A stretch of 64,000 bases of DNA from Bordetella pertussis 18323 (GTDB lineage Bacteria > Pseudomonadota > Gammaproteobacteria > Burkholderiales > Burkholderiaceae_B). The stretch lies in assembly GCF_000306945.1 (NCBI RefSeq), contig NC_018518.1:2170001-2234000 (forward strand). The letters are read 5' to 3'. Positions 34,497-43,051 of the stretch are shown in pieces. Position 1 is the first letter of the stretch, and every line of letters starts with the position of its first letter. The translations under genes and the position numbers were made by a program. Below the pieces are notes generated by a model. That model saw only the letters and a list, made by a program, of their open reading frames with translations. It was not told where the DNA came from and searched no databases.

Positions 34497-35238
34497 CGAA
34501 ACCATCACGATCCCCGTGTTCGACACGCAGGTGGCCGGCACCCTGCTCACGCCGCGCGCCAAGCTGCCCGGCGTGCTGTTCGTCCATGGCTGGGGCGGCA
34601 ACCAGCGCTTCGACCTGAGCCGCGCGCGCGACATCGCCGGGCTGGGCTGCATCTGCCTGACCTTCGACCTGCGCGGCCATGCCGCCACCGAGGCGCAGCG
34701 GCGCCAGGTCACGCGCGAGGACAGCCTGCGCGACATCATGGCCGCCTATGACGCGCTGATCGCCCACCCAGCCGTCGATACGTCCGCCATCGCGGTGGTG
34801 GGCAGCAGCTATGGCGGCTATCTGGCCGCCATCCTGACCACGCTGCGCGCGGTGCGCTGGCTGGCGCTGCACGTGCCGGCGCTGTACCGCGATGACGAAT
34901 GGGCCCAGCCCAAGCTGCAGCTCGACCGCGCCGCCATCTCCGCCTACCGGCACGCCACCGTGGCGCCGGAGGGCAACCGCGCCTTGAGCGCCTGCTCGTC
35001 GTTTCGCGGCGACGTGCTGATCGTGGAGGCCGAGCACGACGACTACATTCCGCACTCGACCATCATGAGCTACCGCGGCGCGTTCCTGCATTCCCACTCG
35101 CTGACCCATCGCATCGTCGACGGCGCCGATCACGCGCTGAGCGACAAGCGCTGCCAGCAGGCCTATTCGTCCATCCTGCTGAACTGGGCCACCGAAATGG
35201 TGGTGGGCGCGCGGGTGGGCGCGGGCCGGCCCGCCTGA
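34483..35238 (+). CDS. Alpha/beta hydrolase
   Basis: 251 residues. The oxyanion-side HGWGGNQ and nucleophile elbow VGSSYGGYLA (Ser near residue 109) are clear, with the acid in VEAEHDDYIP and His in DGADHALSD. There is no signal peptide, so it is cytoplasmic. It overlaps the DUF3182 gene and should be expressed with it from the promoter at 33303. Substrate unknown. Confidence 0.92.
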   Translation: MTTHSETITIPVFDTQVAGTLLTPRAKLPGVLFVHGWGGNQRFDLSRARDIAGLGCICLTFDLRGHAATEAQRRQVTREDSLRDIMAAYDALIAHPAVDTSAIAVVGSSYGGYLAAILTTLRAVRWLALHVPALYRDDEWAQPKLQLDRAAISAYRHATVAPEGNRALSACSSFRGDVLIVEAEHDDYIPHSTIMSYRGAFLHSHSLTHRIVDGADHALSDKRCQQAYSSILLNWATEMVVGARVGAGRPA

Positions 35239-35245
35239 GCGCGCG

Positions 35246-35259
35246 GGCACGCCGCTTGC
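35246..35259 (+). promoter_or_regulatory. Sigma-54-type -24/-12 promoter
   Basis: GGCACGCCGCTTGC, preceded by G, has the exact GG-N10-GC spacing of RpoN promoters. It lies 8 bp after the hydrolase stop and would drive the small hydrophilic gene at 35355 and the topoisomerase gene that follows. Confidence 0.7.
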
Positions 35260-35282
35260 CGCCCACTGGCCACGCAGACGCC

Positions 35283-35351
35283 ATGAACCCATTGCAACGC
35301 CTGCCGCATTGTCACGCCCTGCGGCGCGCGGCGGGCAACCCGGAGCCCTAG
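35283..35351 (+). CDS. Possible 22-residue leader peptide
   Basis: ATG at 35283 opens a 22-codon frame (MNPLQRLPHCHALRRAAGNP, ending EP) that stops 3 bp before the next gene. It lies just after the predicted start site of the sigma-54 promoter and has no good ribosome-binding site. It could be a leader peptide or chance. Confidence 0.25.
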   Translation: MNPLQRLPHCHALRRAAGNPEP

Positions 35352-35354
35352 ACC

Positions 35355-35534
35355 ATGAAACCCACCCCCACGTCCCAGGACCGCAAGCAGGATGACGACA
35401 CCCAACGCGAAGCGCAGCGCAGCCACGGCAGCCAGCAGGCACGCACTAAGAAGGACGGCCATGTATCGCAGATAGGCAGCAACCAGGATCAGTCCAGCCA
35501 ACGCAACCGGGGCCAGGGCGCGCGCCGCTCGTGA
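35355..35534 (+). CDS. Small hydrophilic protein
   Basis: 59 residues, almost entirely charged and polar (KPTPTSQDRKQDDDTQREAQ; KKDGHVSQIGSNQDQSSQRN), with no hydrophobic core, so probably disordered and of the stress-related type. A GGAG lies about 9 bp upstream of the ATG. Its stop overlaps the GTG start of the topoisomerase fragment (GTGA), suggesting coupled translation. No known family assigned. Confidence 0.65.
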   Translation: MKPTPTSQDRKQDDDTQREAQRSHGSQQARTKKDGHVSQIGSNQDQSSQRNRGQGARRS

Positions 35535-35604
35535 GCCCCGCGGCGCCCGCCGCGCTGCGCTATGTGGACGACAGCCGTCCCGGCCTGGCGCGCCGCCGGC
35601 TACC
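35531..35604 (+). pseudogene. DNA topoisomerase IB, first 24 codons only
   Basis: GTG at 35531 reads MSPAAPAALRYVDDSRPGLA and then RRRLP before entering IS481 copy 4. The pattern LRYVxDxxPGxxRRR is the start of bacterial type IB (eukaryote-like) topoisomerases, where GxxFxYxxxxG normally follows. The DNA beyond the IS does not continue it, so the rest has been moved or lost. The identification rests on a short stretch. Confidence 0.62.
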
Positions 35605-36550
35605 TGTGAACTGTCAATAGGTTGTATTCGTCCAGGTTGAGTCTGGAGATGGGTACAGCGCGCCCGATGCCTTGGTGGGGTCGATGCCAGTTGTAGTGGT
35701 GTAGCCAGGATTTCATGGCATCGGCTCGGTGTTGGGAGTTCTGGTAGGTGTGAGCGTAAGCCCACTCACGCAAGGCCGACTGGATGAAGCGTTCGGCCTT
35801 GCCATTGGTCTGTGGGCGGTAAGGTCGGGTAAAGCGGTGCTTGATGCCCAGCTCATGGCACAGCGCGGCGAAGGCGCGGCTGCGAAAGGCCGAGCCATTG
35901 TCGGTGAGCAAGCGCTGGATGGTCACGCCCAGGCGCTGGTAGTAGGCCACTGCGTCCTTGAGGAACTGGACGGCGCTGGGGAAGCGCTCGTCGGGGTGGA
36001 TGTCGGTGAAGGCCAAGCGGGCGTGGTCATCGATGGCCACGAAGACGAAGTCCCAGCCGGCCCCCTCAACGGTATCGCGTCGGTTGCCCGTGACCCGGTG
36101 GCCAGGGCGCTGGATACGTCCCAGCTTCTTGATGTCGATGTGCAGCAGATCGCCGGGGGCCTGATGCTCGTAGCGCACCACCGGCTCGGCCGGCTCCAGG
36201 TCGGCCAGGTGCGACAGACCGGCGCGGGCCAGGACGCGGCTGACGGTGCTGGCTGACACGCCCAGCGCCTGGGCGATGCGCGCTTGGGTCAGCCGCTTGC
36301 GGCGCAGCTCCACGATAGCCAGCGCCTTGGCCGGCGCAATCGCTCGGGGCGAGACCGTCGGGCGCGAGGACGCATCGGCCAAGCCCGCCTGGCCCTGAGC
36401 CAGGAAGCGGCCCAGCCATTTGCGCACAGTCGGCGCGGTGACCCCATAGGCGCGGGCCGCTTCAGGCACACAAACTTGATGGGCGATCAATTGCTGGACC
36501 ATTTCGAGTCGACGTAGGAAGGTCAATCGGGCATGCTTATGGGTGTTCAT
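35600..36550 (-). CDS. IS481 transposase
   Basis: Intact 316-residue IS481 transposase, nearly identical to the copy at 4098. One replacement is seen: Val to Leu in DDHARLAFTD, near the catalytic core. The stop TAG is formed by the flanking bases (GGTAGC on the coding strand), giving the C-terminus TVHR. Confidence 0.97.
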   Translation of the reverse strand: MNTHKHARLTFLRRLEMVQQLIAHQVCVPEAARAYGVTAPTVRKWLGRFLAQGQAGLADASSRPTVSPRAIAPAKALAIVELRRKRLTQARIAQALGVSASTVSRVLARAGLSHLADLEPAEPVVRYEHQAPGDLLHIDIKKLGRIQRPGHRVTGNRRDTVEGAGWDFVFVAIDDHARLAFTDIHPDERFPSAVQFLKDAVAYYQRLGVTIQRLLTDNGSAFRSRAFAALCHELGIKHRFTRPYRPQTNGKAERFIQSALREWAYAHTYQNSQHRADAMKSWLHHYNWHRPHQGIGRAVPISRLNLDEYNLLTVHR

Positions 36551-36647
36551 CCGGCCGGGCTCCTTGAGTGAACTGGGAGGTTGGCGATTTCCAGTTTCTC
36601 AAATCCGGTTCGGATGAACCATGCATACAACCTATTGAATCTTCACA
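35605..36647 (-). mobile_element. IS481 copy 4, full length
   Basis: 1043 bp, reverse orientation. Flanks are GCTACC (35599-35604) and ACTAGC (36648-36653), which do not match each other. The left side is the start of a topoisomerase gene and the right side is the C-terminal end of an unrelated membrane protein, so this is a rearrangement junction. It shares with copy 3 the variant AACCTCCC just upstream of the transposase start and the unusual 3' flank GGTAGC. Confidence 0.97.
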
Positions 36648-36650
36648 ACT

Positions 36651-36776
36651 AGCCGGCTGCGGCTGGAACACGCCACCCGGGCCCGGCCGGTATACCTGGC
36701 CGGTCTGACCCTGCTGGGCGGCGGGGCGTTCTTCCTGCTGGCCTGGCTGAGCCGGCGGCGTCCGCCAGGCGATTGA
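36651..36776 (+). pseudogene. C-terminal tail of a membrane protein
   Basis: From the border of IS481 copy 4 an open frame reads SRLRLEHATRARPVYLAGLT and then LLGGGAFFLLAWLSRRR before TGA. It is one hydrophobic helix followed by a basic cytoplasmic tail, as at the end of an inner-membrane protein. The upstream part is not on the other side of the IS. The family cannot be told from 41 residues. Confidence 0.55.
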
Positions 36777-36786
36777 GGGCGCGGCG

Positions 36787-37522
<736 letters not shown>

Positions 37523-37530
<8 letters not shown>

Positions 37531-37882
37531 CGTCGGCCTCCGGCGTTGCGCTCCTGCCCACGCGCAGCGCCCAGTACGTGGCCGCCATGCCGGCCAGCGT
37601 CGACAGCACGATCACGGCCGCCATGCGCAGGCCGTACTCGGCGAGCAGCGCGATATGGGTCATGACGCCCACGCCGACCGGCACGAACAGCAGCGACAGG
37701 TGCGACAGCAGGAACTGCGCCGCCAGCGCCACCGGCTCGCGCACCGGCGGCCAGCGCAGCGCCACCAGCAGCAGCAACATGCCGGTCACCGGGCCGGGAA
37801 TGGGAAAGTGCAGCAGGCGCGAGCAGGCTTCGCCCAGCGCCTGCAGGGCCAGCAGCCAGGTGAATCCGGTCAGGGCCTGCAT
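37523..37882 (-). CDS. lrgA: LrgA/CidA holin-like protein
   Basis: 119 residues with four hydrophobic segments and the family pattern FPIPGPVTGMLLLL and HLSLLFVPVGVGVM. It is thought to work with LrgB in the inner membrane. Its start overlaps the end of the bioC-bioD fusion by 13 bp, so it is probably translated from the biotin operon transcript, an unusual position for this gene. Confidence 0.9.
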
Positions 37883-39306
37883 GCCGGTGTCTCCTGGGGA
37901 TCGGGCCAGCGGCGCGCCAGGCAGTCGGCCAGCGGCGGGATGCGCGCCGCCCAGGCCTCGACCGCCTCGGCGTCGACGCGCGCCAGGCGCGGGATCTGCG
38001 CCAGCACCGGCACGCCGCCGAAATGCTCGATGGCATGGCGGTTGCCTGCGGAGGGTTCGCCCAGCATGATCACGCCCAGCACGGGCAGCCTGCGCTCGCG
38101 CAGGGCGTGCAGGCTGAGCAGGGTGTGGTTGATGGTGCCCAGCCCGCTGCGCGCGGCCAGCACCACGGGCATGCCCAGGCGGGCGATGAGGTCGATCATC
38201 ATGTGGCGCTCGTCGATGGGCACGTACAGGCCGCCGGCGCCTTCGATCACCAAGGGGCCGTCGACCTGCGGCGGCGCGATGGCCGCCGCATCGAGCGTGA
38301 CGCCCTCGAGCGGCGCGGCCGCCCAGGGCGACAGCGGCGCCTGCAGGACATGGGCCGGCGGGTGCAGGCGGGCCGGCTCCAGCCCGGCCAGCGCGGCCAC
38401 GGTTTCGGTATCGCCCGGTTCTTCGGCCACGCCCGTCTGCAGCGGCTTCCAGTAATGGGCTCGCCAAGCGCGCGCGAGGATGGCCGAGGCCAGGGTCTTG
38501 CCGACGCCGGTATCGGTGCCGGTGACGAACACGCCCGGGGCCTGCTTGCGCCACAGGCCGTAGGCCAGGTCGTAGGTCACGTGGTTTCCTTGTCGATCGA
38601 ATTGGGCCAGCACGCGCCGGAAGGCGGCGGGCGACAGCGGCGCGTGGCCGGCGGCCGGCGCGGTCGCGCCGATGGCCTTGAGGCTGCGCACGAAGTGCAG
38701 CGCATCGGGGTGGCGCTGGCGGTAAGCCTCCCGCGTTATCCCGCCGCGCAGGCCGGCCAGGGTGCGGCCGATGCGCTCGGCCGGCGGATAGGCGGGAGTG
38801 GCCGCATGCAGGCCGTGGGCCTGGTGGGCGGCGCGCCATTCGCTGAAAGTGTGTTCGGCCAGCGTCGCGATGGCGAGCAGGCCGCCGGGCGCCAGCAGCC
38901 CGGCCAGCCGCGCCAGGCCCGCGTCCAGGTCGCCGAACCATTGGACGGCCAGGCTGGAGCAGATCAGGTCGTAGCCGCCGGGCAGGCCGGCCGGGTGCTC
39001 GCCGTCGACCAGCTGGTGGCGCACCCGCCCGGCCGGCGGCGGCCCCGCCTGCTGCGCGGCCAGCATGGCCGGCGCGATATCGGTGATGGTCCAGTCGGCG
39101 CGCCCCAGCCGGCGCGCCAGCGCGCGCGTCAGCAGCCCGGTGCCGCAGCCGATTTCCAGGATGCGGGGTTCGGCGGGCAGGGGCAGGGCGGCGATACGCT
39201 CGGCCAGTTGCTCGGCGGCGTGGCGCTGTACCTCGGCATGGGTTTCGTAGCGGACCGCGGCGCGGTCGAAGCGCTGGCCTATCGTGGGTGTGGAACGCGT
39301 GTTCAT
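37870..39306 (-). CDS. bioC-bioD: BioC-BioD fusion (malonyl-ACP methyltransferase / dethiobiotin synthetase)
   Basis: 478 residues. Residues 1-250 are a BioC methyltransferase: FDRAAVRYETHAEVQRHAAE, SAM motif ILEIGCGTGLLTRAL and SSLAVQWFGDL. From about residue 260 it is BioD: GVFVTGTDTGVGKTLASAIL (P-loop), HYWKPLQTGV, and VIEGAGGLYVPI. BioC masks malonyl-ACP to start pimelate synthesis, and BioD closes the ureido ring. The two steps are not consecutive, so the fusion is notable. It overlaps the hydrolase gene by 4 bp upstream. Confidence 0.93.
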   Translation of the reverse strand: MNTRSTPTIGQRFDRAAVRYETHAEVQRHAAEQLAERIAALPLPAEPRILEIGCGTGLLTRALARRLGRADWTITDIAPAMLAAQQAGPPPAGRVRHQLVDGEHPAGLPGGYDLICSSLAVQWFGDLDAGLARLAGLLAPGGLLAIATLAEHTFSEWRAAHQAHGLHAATPAYPPAERIGRTLAGLRGGITREAYRQRHPDALHFVRSLKAIGATAPAAGHAPLSPAAFRRVLAQFDRQGNHVTYDLAYGLWRKQAPGVFVTGTDTGVGKTLASAILARAWRAHYWKPLQTGVAEEPGDTETVAALAGLEPARLHPPAHVLQAPLSPWAAAPLEGVTLDAAAIAPPQVDGPLVIEGAGGLYVPIDERHMMIDLIARLGMPVVLAARSGLGTINHTLLSLHALRERRLPVLGVIMLGEPSAGNRHAIEHFGGVPVLAQIPRLARVDAEAVEAWAARIPPLADCLARRWPDPQETPACRP

Positions 39307-39956
39307 GCGGGCAGTCCGGCGAGAAAGGCGCGTATCCGGCCGGCGCACCAGTCGGGGTCCGAGGCGGGCAGCAGGTGGCCGCCGCCGTCGCGCCAGTGCA
39401 GTCCGGCGCATGCGCCGAACTGCGCCCGGGTCAGGGCGGGCGGGACGATGGGGTCGGCGGTGCCGGCCAGGGCCAGCAGGGGCAGCCGGCTGGCGGCCAG
39501 CGCCTGGCGCTCGTCGGCCTCGCGCAGGCGGCGCAGGTCGTGCCGCAAGGGTTCGGGCCGGGGCGTGCCCGCGTGCGGCGCGCTGCCGGCGCGGCGCCGG
39601 AAGTCATCCACCACGGCGGCGGGGTCGAGCTCCAGGCGCGCCAGCATGCGCTCGAGCAGCCGGGGCGCCACCCCGGGCGGGTAATCGGCGCCGCCGGCAA
39701 AGCGCGCGAAGCCGTTGATGGCGATGTAGGCGATGCAGCCCGGCGCAGGAGACTGCAGGATTTTCAGAAAGCCGAGCGAATGGCCGATCGCTACCACGGG
39801 CGCGCCGTCCGCGGGCGGTTCGACGGCGGGGCCGAAATAGCCGGCGTCGGCGGCCTGCTGGGGCCAGTCGGCCAGCGCGGCGCGCAACGGCGCCCAGACG
39901 CCGGCGTCGTGGGCCCAGCCATGTTCGAAGCGCAGCAGCGGGCGGGGCGCGCTCAT
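39303..39956 (-). CDS. BioH/BioG-like pimeloyl-ACP methyl esterase
   Basis: 217-residue alpha/beta hydrolase. The nucleophile elbow is GHSLG, Asp is in GTADPIVPP, and His is in DGGGHLLPA. It overlaps both bioF and bioC by 4 bp (ATGA), so it almost certainly removes the methyl group added by BioC, ending pimeloyl-ACP synthesis. Which of the esterase families (BioH, BioG, BioV or another) it belongs to cannot be fixed from the motifs. Confidence 0.83.
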   Translation of the reverse strand: MSAPRPLLRFEHGWAHDAGVWAPLRAALADWPQQAADAGYFGPAVEPPADGAPVVAIGHSLGFLKILQSPAPGCIAYIAINGFARFAGGADYPPGVAPRLLERMLARLELDPAAVVDDFRRRAGSAPHAGTPRPEPLRHDLRRLREADERQALAASRLPLLALAGTADPIVPPALTRAQFGACAGLHWRDGGGHLLPASDPDWCAGRIRAFLAGLPA

Positions 39957-41146
39957 GCCGCCTGCCGCACGGCGCGCCAGCCGGCGGCCAGGGCCTCGAT
40001 CAACTGGTCCAGCTCGGCCTCGCCGTGCGCGGCGCTCAGGGCGATGCGCAAGCGGCTGGTGCCGGCCGGCACCGTGGGCGGGCGGATCGCCACCGCCAGC
40101 AGGCCGCGCCGCTCCAGCTCGGCGGCCAGGGCCAGCGCATGGCCGGCGTCGCCGATGATGGCCGGCACGATCTGGGTCGAGGATGCGCCGCAATCGATGC
40201 CCTGCGCGGCCAGGCTGGCGCGCAGGCGTTCGCCGTGGCCCTGCAGGGTGGCGCGCGCCTGGTCCAGCCGGGGCACCAGGTCCAGCGCCGCGTCGATGGC
40301 GCCCAGCACGGCCGGCGGCAGCGCGGTGGTGTAGATGAAACCGGAGCAGGCATTGACCAGGTAGTCGCACAGCGCCCGCGAGCCGGCCACGTAGGCGCCG
40401 AAGCTGCCCAGGCCCTTGCTGAAGGTGCCCATGGCCAGGTCGACGCCGCCGGGCGCCAGGCCCGCCAGCCCCATGCCGCGCGGCCCCAGCACGCCGGTCG
40501 CGTGCGCTTCGTCCAGGTACAGGAAGGCATGGTGGCGGGCCGCCAGCGCGGCCAGCGCCGGCACGTCGGCGCGGTCGCCATCCATGCTGAAGACGCTCTC
40601 GGTCACGATGAAGCGCGCGCCCGGGGCGCCGGCCCGTTCGGCCAGCAGGTGTTCCAGGTGCGCCAGGTCGTTATGGCGGAAGCGGATCTGGCGCACGCCG
40701 GCGGCCTGGCAGCCATGGTGCAGGCTGGCGTGGTTGAGCCGGTCGGTGTAGACCTGCGGCTCGCCCTGCGCGGCCGCGGCCTTGAACAGGGCCGGCAGCA
40801 CCGCGGCGTTGGCCTGCCAGCCGCTGGCCAGCAGCAAGGCGGCCTCGGTGCCTTTCAGGCGCGCCAGCTTGGCTTCGACCTGTTCGTGCAGGTCCAGGTT
40901 GCCGCATACCAGCCGCGAGGCCTGCGCGCCGGCGCCGTGCCGGGTGGCCCACAGGCTGGCGCGCTCGGCCAGCAGCGGGTGGCGCGCCAGCCCCAGGTAG
41001 TCGTTGCTGGAGAAATTGACCAGGGTGCGGCCATCGAGGGCCAGCCGGCCGGGGGGCGTCGCGGCGGCGTGGCGCAGGCGGCGGCGCACCTGGCGCTGCG
41101 CGGCCTGCTCCAGCGCGGCGGTGAACAGGGAATCCAGCTTGGACAT
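39953..41146 (-). CDS. bioF: 8-amino-7-oxononanoate synthase
   Basis: 397 residues. PLP-dependent alpha-oxoamine synthase with FSSNDYLGLARHP, VTESVFSMDGD, YLDEAHATGVLGPRG and the PLP lysine in MGTFSKGLGSFGAYV (near residue 245). It condenses pimeloyl-ACP with alanine. The start at 41146 gives the normal N-terminus. First gene of the minus-strand biotin operon; divergent from bioA. Confidence 0.95.
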   Translation of the reverse strand: MSKLDSLFTAALEQAAQRQVRRRLRHAAATPPGRLALDGRTLVNFSSNDYLGLARHPLLAERASLWATRHGAGAQASRLVCGNLDLHEQVEAKLARLKGTEAALLLASGWQANAAVLPALFKAAAAQGEPQVYTDRLNHASLHHGCQAAGVRQIRFRHNDLAHLEHLLAERAGAPGARFIVTESVFSMDGDRADVPALAALAARHHAFLYLDEAHATGVLGPRGMGLAGLAPGGVDLAMGTFSKGLGSFGAYVAGSRALCDYLVNACSGFIYTTALPPAVLGAIDAALDLVPRLDQARATLQGHGERLRASLAAQGIDCGASSTQIVPAIIGDAGHALALAAELERRGLLAVAIRPPTVPAGTSRLRIALSAAHGEAELDQLIEALAAGWRAVRQAA

Positions 41147-41171
41147 AGACACGACCCGGCTTGTCGGACAG

Positions 41172-41189
41172 GGCCAGGCGCGCCTGGCC
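41172..41189. promoter_or_regulatory. Perfect 18-bp palindrome between bioF and bioA
   Basis: GGCCAGGCG followed directly by CGCCTGGCC is a perfect palindrome in the 103-bp divergent promoter region, 26 bp before bioF and 61 bp before bioA. It is a candidate operator controlling both directions, but it does not resemble the BirA or BioR sites I know, and the arms are pure GC-rich sequence, so chance is possible. Confidence 0.45.
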
Positions 41190-41249
41190 GTAGAATGCCG
41201 AGCATTGTAGTGGAGCGGCCGGCGCCGCTCCCGGTTTCCGGAAACGAGC

Positions 41250-42524
41250 ATGTCTAACACCACGCCTGCCTGGATGGCCCAGGGCTATCCCCATATCTGG
41301 CTGCCCTATGCGCAGATGAAGACCGCCGCGCCGCCGCTGCCGGTGGTGCGCAGCCACGGCAGCCTGCTGGAGCTGGCCGACGGACGCACGCTGATCGACG
41401 GCGTGGCCGCGTGGTGGACGGCCTGCCATGGCTACAACCACCCTCATATCGCCCAGGCGGTGCGCGAGCAGCTGGACCGCATGCCGCATGTGATGTTCGG
41501 CGGCCTGGCGCACGAGCCGGCGCTGAACCTGGCCAGCCGCCTGAGCGCGCTGCTGGGGCCGGGGCTGGAACGCGTGTTCTACACCGATTCGGGTTCGGTG
41601 GCGGTGGAGGTGGCCATGAAAATGGCCGTGCAGTTCTGGCTCAACCAGGGCGAGCGCGGCCGCACGCGCTTCGTGGCGTTTCGCGGCGGCTACCATGGCG
41701 ACACCTTCGGCACCATGGCGGTGTGCGACCCGGACGAGGGGATGCACGCCATGTTCCGCGGCCTGCTGCCCGAGCACGACGTGCTGGCGCTGCCGCGCGA
41801 CGAGGCCGCGCTGGCGGCCCTGCAGGCGCACCTGGAGCGCCATGCCGGGCGGATCGCCGGCATGCTGGTCGAGCCCCTGGTGCAGGGCGCCGGCGGCATG
41901 CTGCTGCATGACCCGCAGGTGCTCGCGCGGTTGCGCGAACTGGCCGACCGATACGGCATCCTGTTGATTTTCGACGAGATCTTCACCGGTTTCGGACGCA
42001 CGGGCACGATGTTCGCCTTCGAGCAGGCCGGGGTGCGGCCCGACATCGTCACCCTGTCCAAGGCGCTGACCGGCGGGACGCTGCCGCTGGCGGCCACGGT
42101 GGCCAGCGCGCGCGTCTTCGAGGGGTTCTGGTCCGACGACCCCGGCCATGCGCTGATGCACGGCCCGACCTTCATGGGCTGCGCGCTGGCCTGCGCGGCG
42201 GCCAACGCCTCGCTCGACCTGTTCGAGCGCGAACCGCGGCTGCGGCAGGTCGCGGCGCTGGAGCAGGCGCTGCGCGCCGGGCTGGAGCCCTGCCGCGACC
42301 TGCCCTGGGTGCGCGATGTGCGGGTGCTGGGCGCCATCGGCGTGATCGAGCTCGACGGCATCGGCGCGCGCGACGACCTCAGGCGCCGCCTGGTCGAAGC
42401 CGGGGTGTGGGTGCGGCCTTTCGGCAACATCGTGTACCTGACGCCGGCCTTCACCATTGCCGAGGACGAATTGCAGGCGCTGCTGGAGGCGGTGCGGCAG
42501 GTCGTGGCCGAACGCCGCCCCTAG
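41250..42524 (+). CDS. bioA: Adenosylmethionine-8-amino-7-oxononanoate aminotransferase
   Basis: 424 residues. Class III aminotransferase with HIWLPYAQMK near the start, YTDSGSVAVEVAMKMA, FRGGYHGDTFG, LLIFDEIFTGFGRTG and the PLP lysine in LSKALTGGTLPLAA (near residue 270). The early HIWLPYAQM is typical of BioA. It makes 7,8-diaminopelargonate with SAM as amino donor. Stands alone, divergent from bioF. Confidence 0.96.
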   Translation: MSNTTPAWMAQGYPHIWLPYAQMKTAAPPLPVVRSHGSLLELADGRTLIDGVAAWWTACHGYNHPHIAQAVREQLDRMPHVMFGGLAHEPALNLASRLSALLGPGLERVFYTDSGSVAVEVAMKMAVQFWLNQGERGRTRFVAFRGGYHGDTFGTMAVCDPDEGMHAMFRGLLPEHDVLALPRDEAALAALQAHLERHAGRIAGMLVEPLVQGAGGMLLHDPQVLARLRELADRYGILLIFDEIFTGFGRTGTMFAFEQAGVRPDIVTLSKALTGGTLPLAATVASARVFEGFWSDDPGHALMHGPTFMGCALACAAANASLDLFEREPRLRQVAALEQALRAGLEPCRDLPWVRDVRVLGAIGVIELDGIGARDDLRRRLVEAGVWVRPFGNIVYLTPAFTIAEDELQALLEAVRQVVAERRP

Positions 42525-42538
42525 CCAGGCGCGCCGGC

Positions 42539-42552
42539 TTGATCTGCATCAA
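42539..42552. promoter_or_regulatory. FNR/ANR box upstream of ccoI remnant
   Basis: TTGATCTGCATCAA is a perfect match to the FNR consensus TTGAT-N4-ATCAA. It lies 37 bp upstream of the ATG at 42589 and indicates induction under low oxygen of the broken ccoI-ccoS unit. Confidence 0.9.
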
Positions 42553-43051
42553 GGGCGGCCAGGAGCAGGGCGGGCTACCATCCCTCCCATGCGACCAACC
42601 TCTATTCTCGCCGTGCCCGCGGACCTGCCGGGCGCCGACCGGCAGGCGCGCCGCCATGCGCTGGTGCGCCTGGGCGTGGCGTGGCTGGCGATGATGCAGG
42701 TCATGATGTTCGCCTGGCCGGGCTATGTGCGCAACGACGGCATCCCCGCCGACGCGCTGGCCACGCTGGACTGGGCCATCGTGCTGATGAACTGGGCCGC
42801 CTTGCTGATGACGGTGCCGGTGGTGCTGTATTGCGCCTGGCCGATCTGGCGCGGCGCCGCCGGCGGGCTGCGGCGCGGCCGCGCCGGCATGGACGCGCCG
42901 GTGGCGCTGGGCATCGTGGCGGCCTTCGTGCCCAGCGTGCATGCCACCTGGACGGGCCGTGGCGAGGTGTATTTCGATTCGGTCACCATGTTCGTGGCCT
43001 TCCTGCTGACCGCGCGCTACCTGGAGCTGTGCGCCCGCCAGGCCTGCGGCG

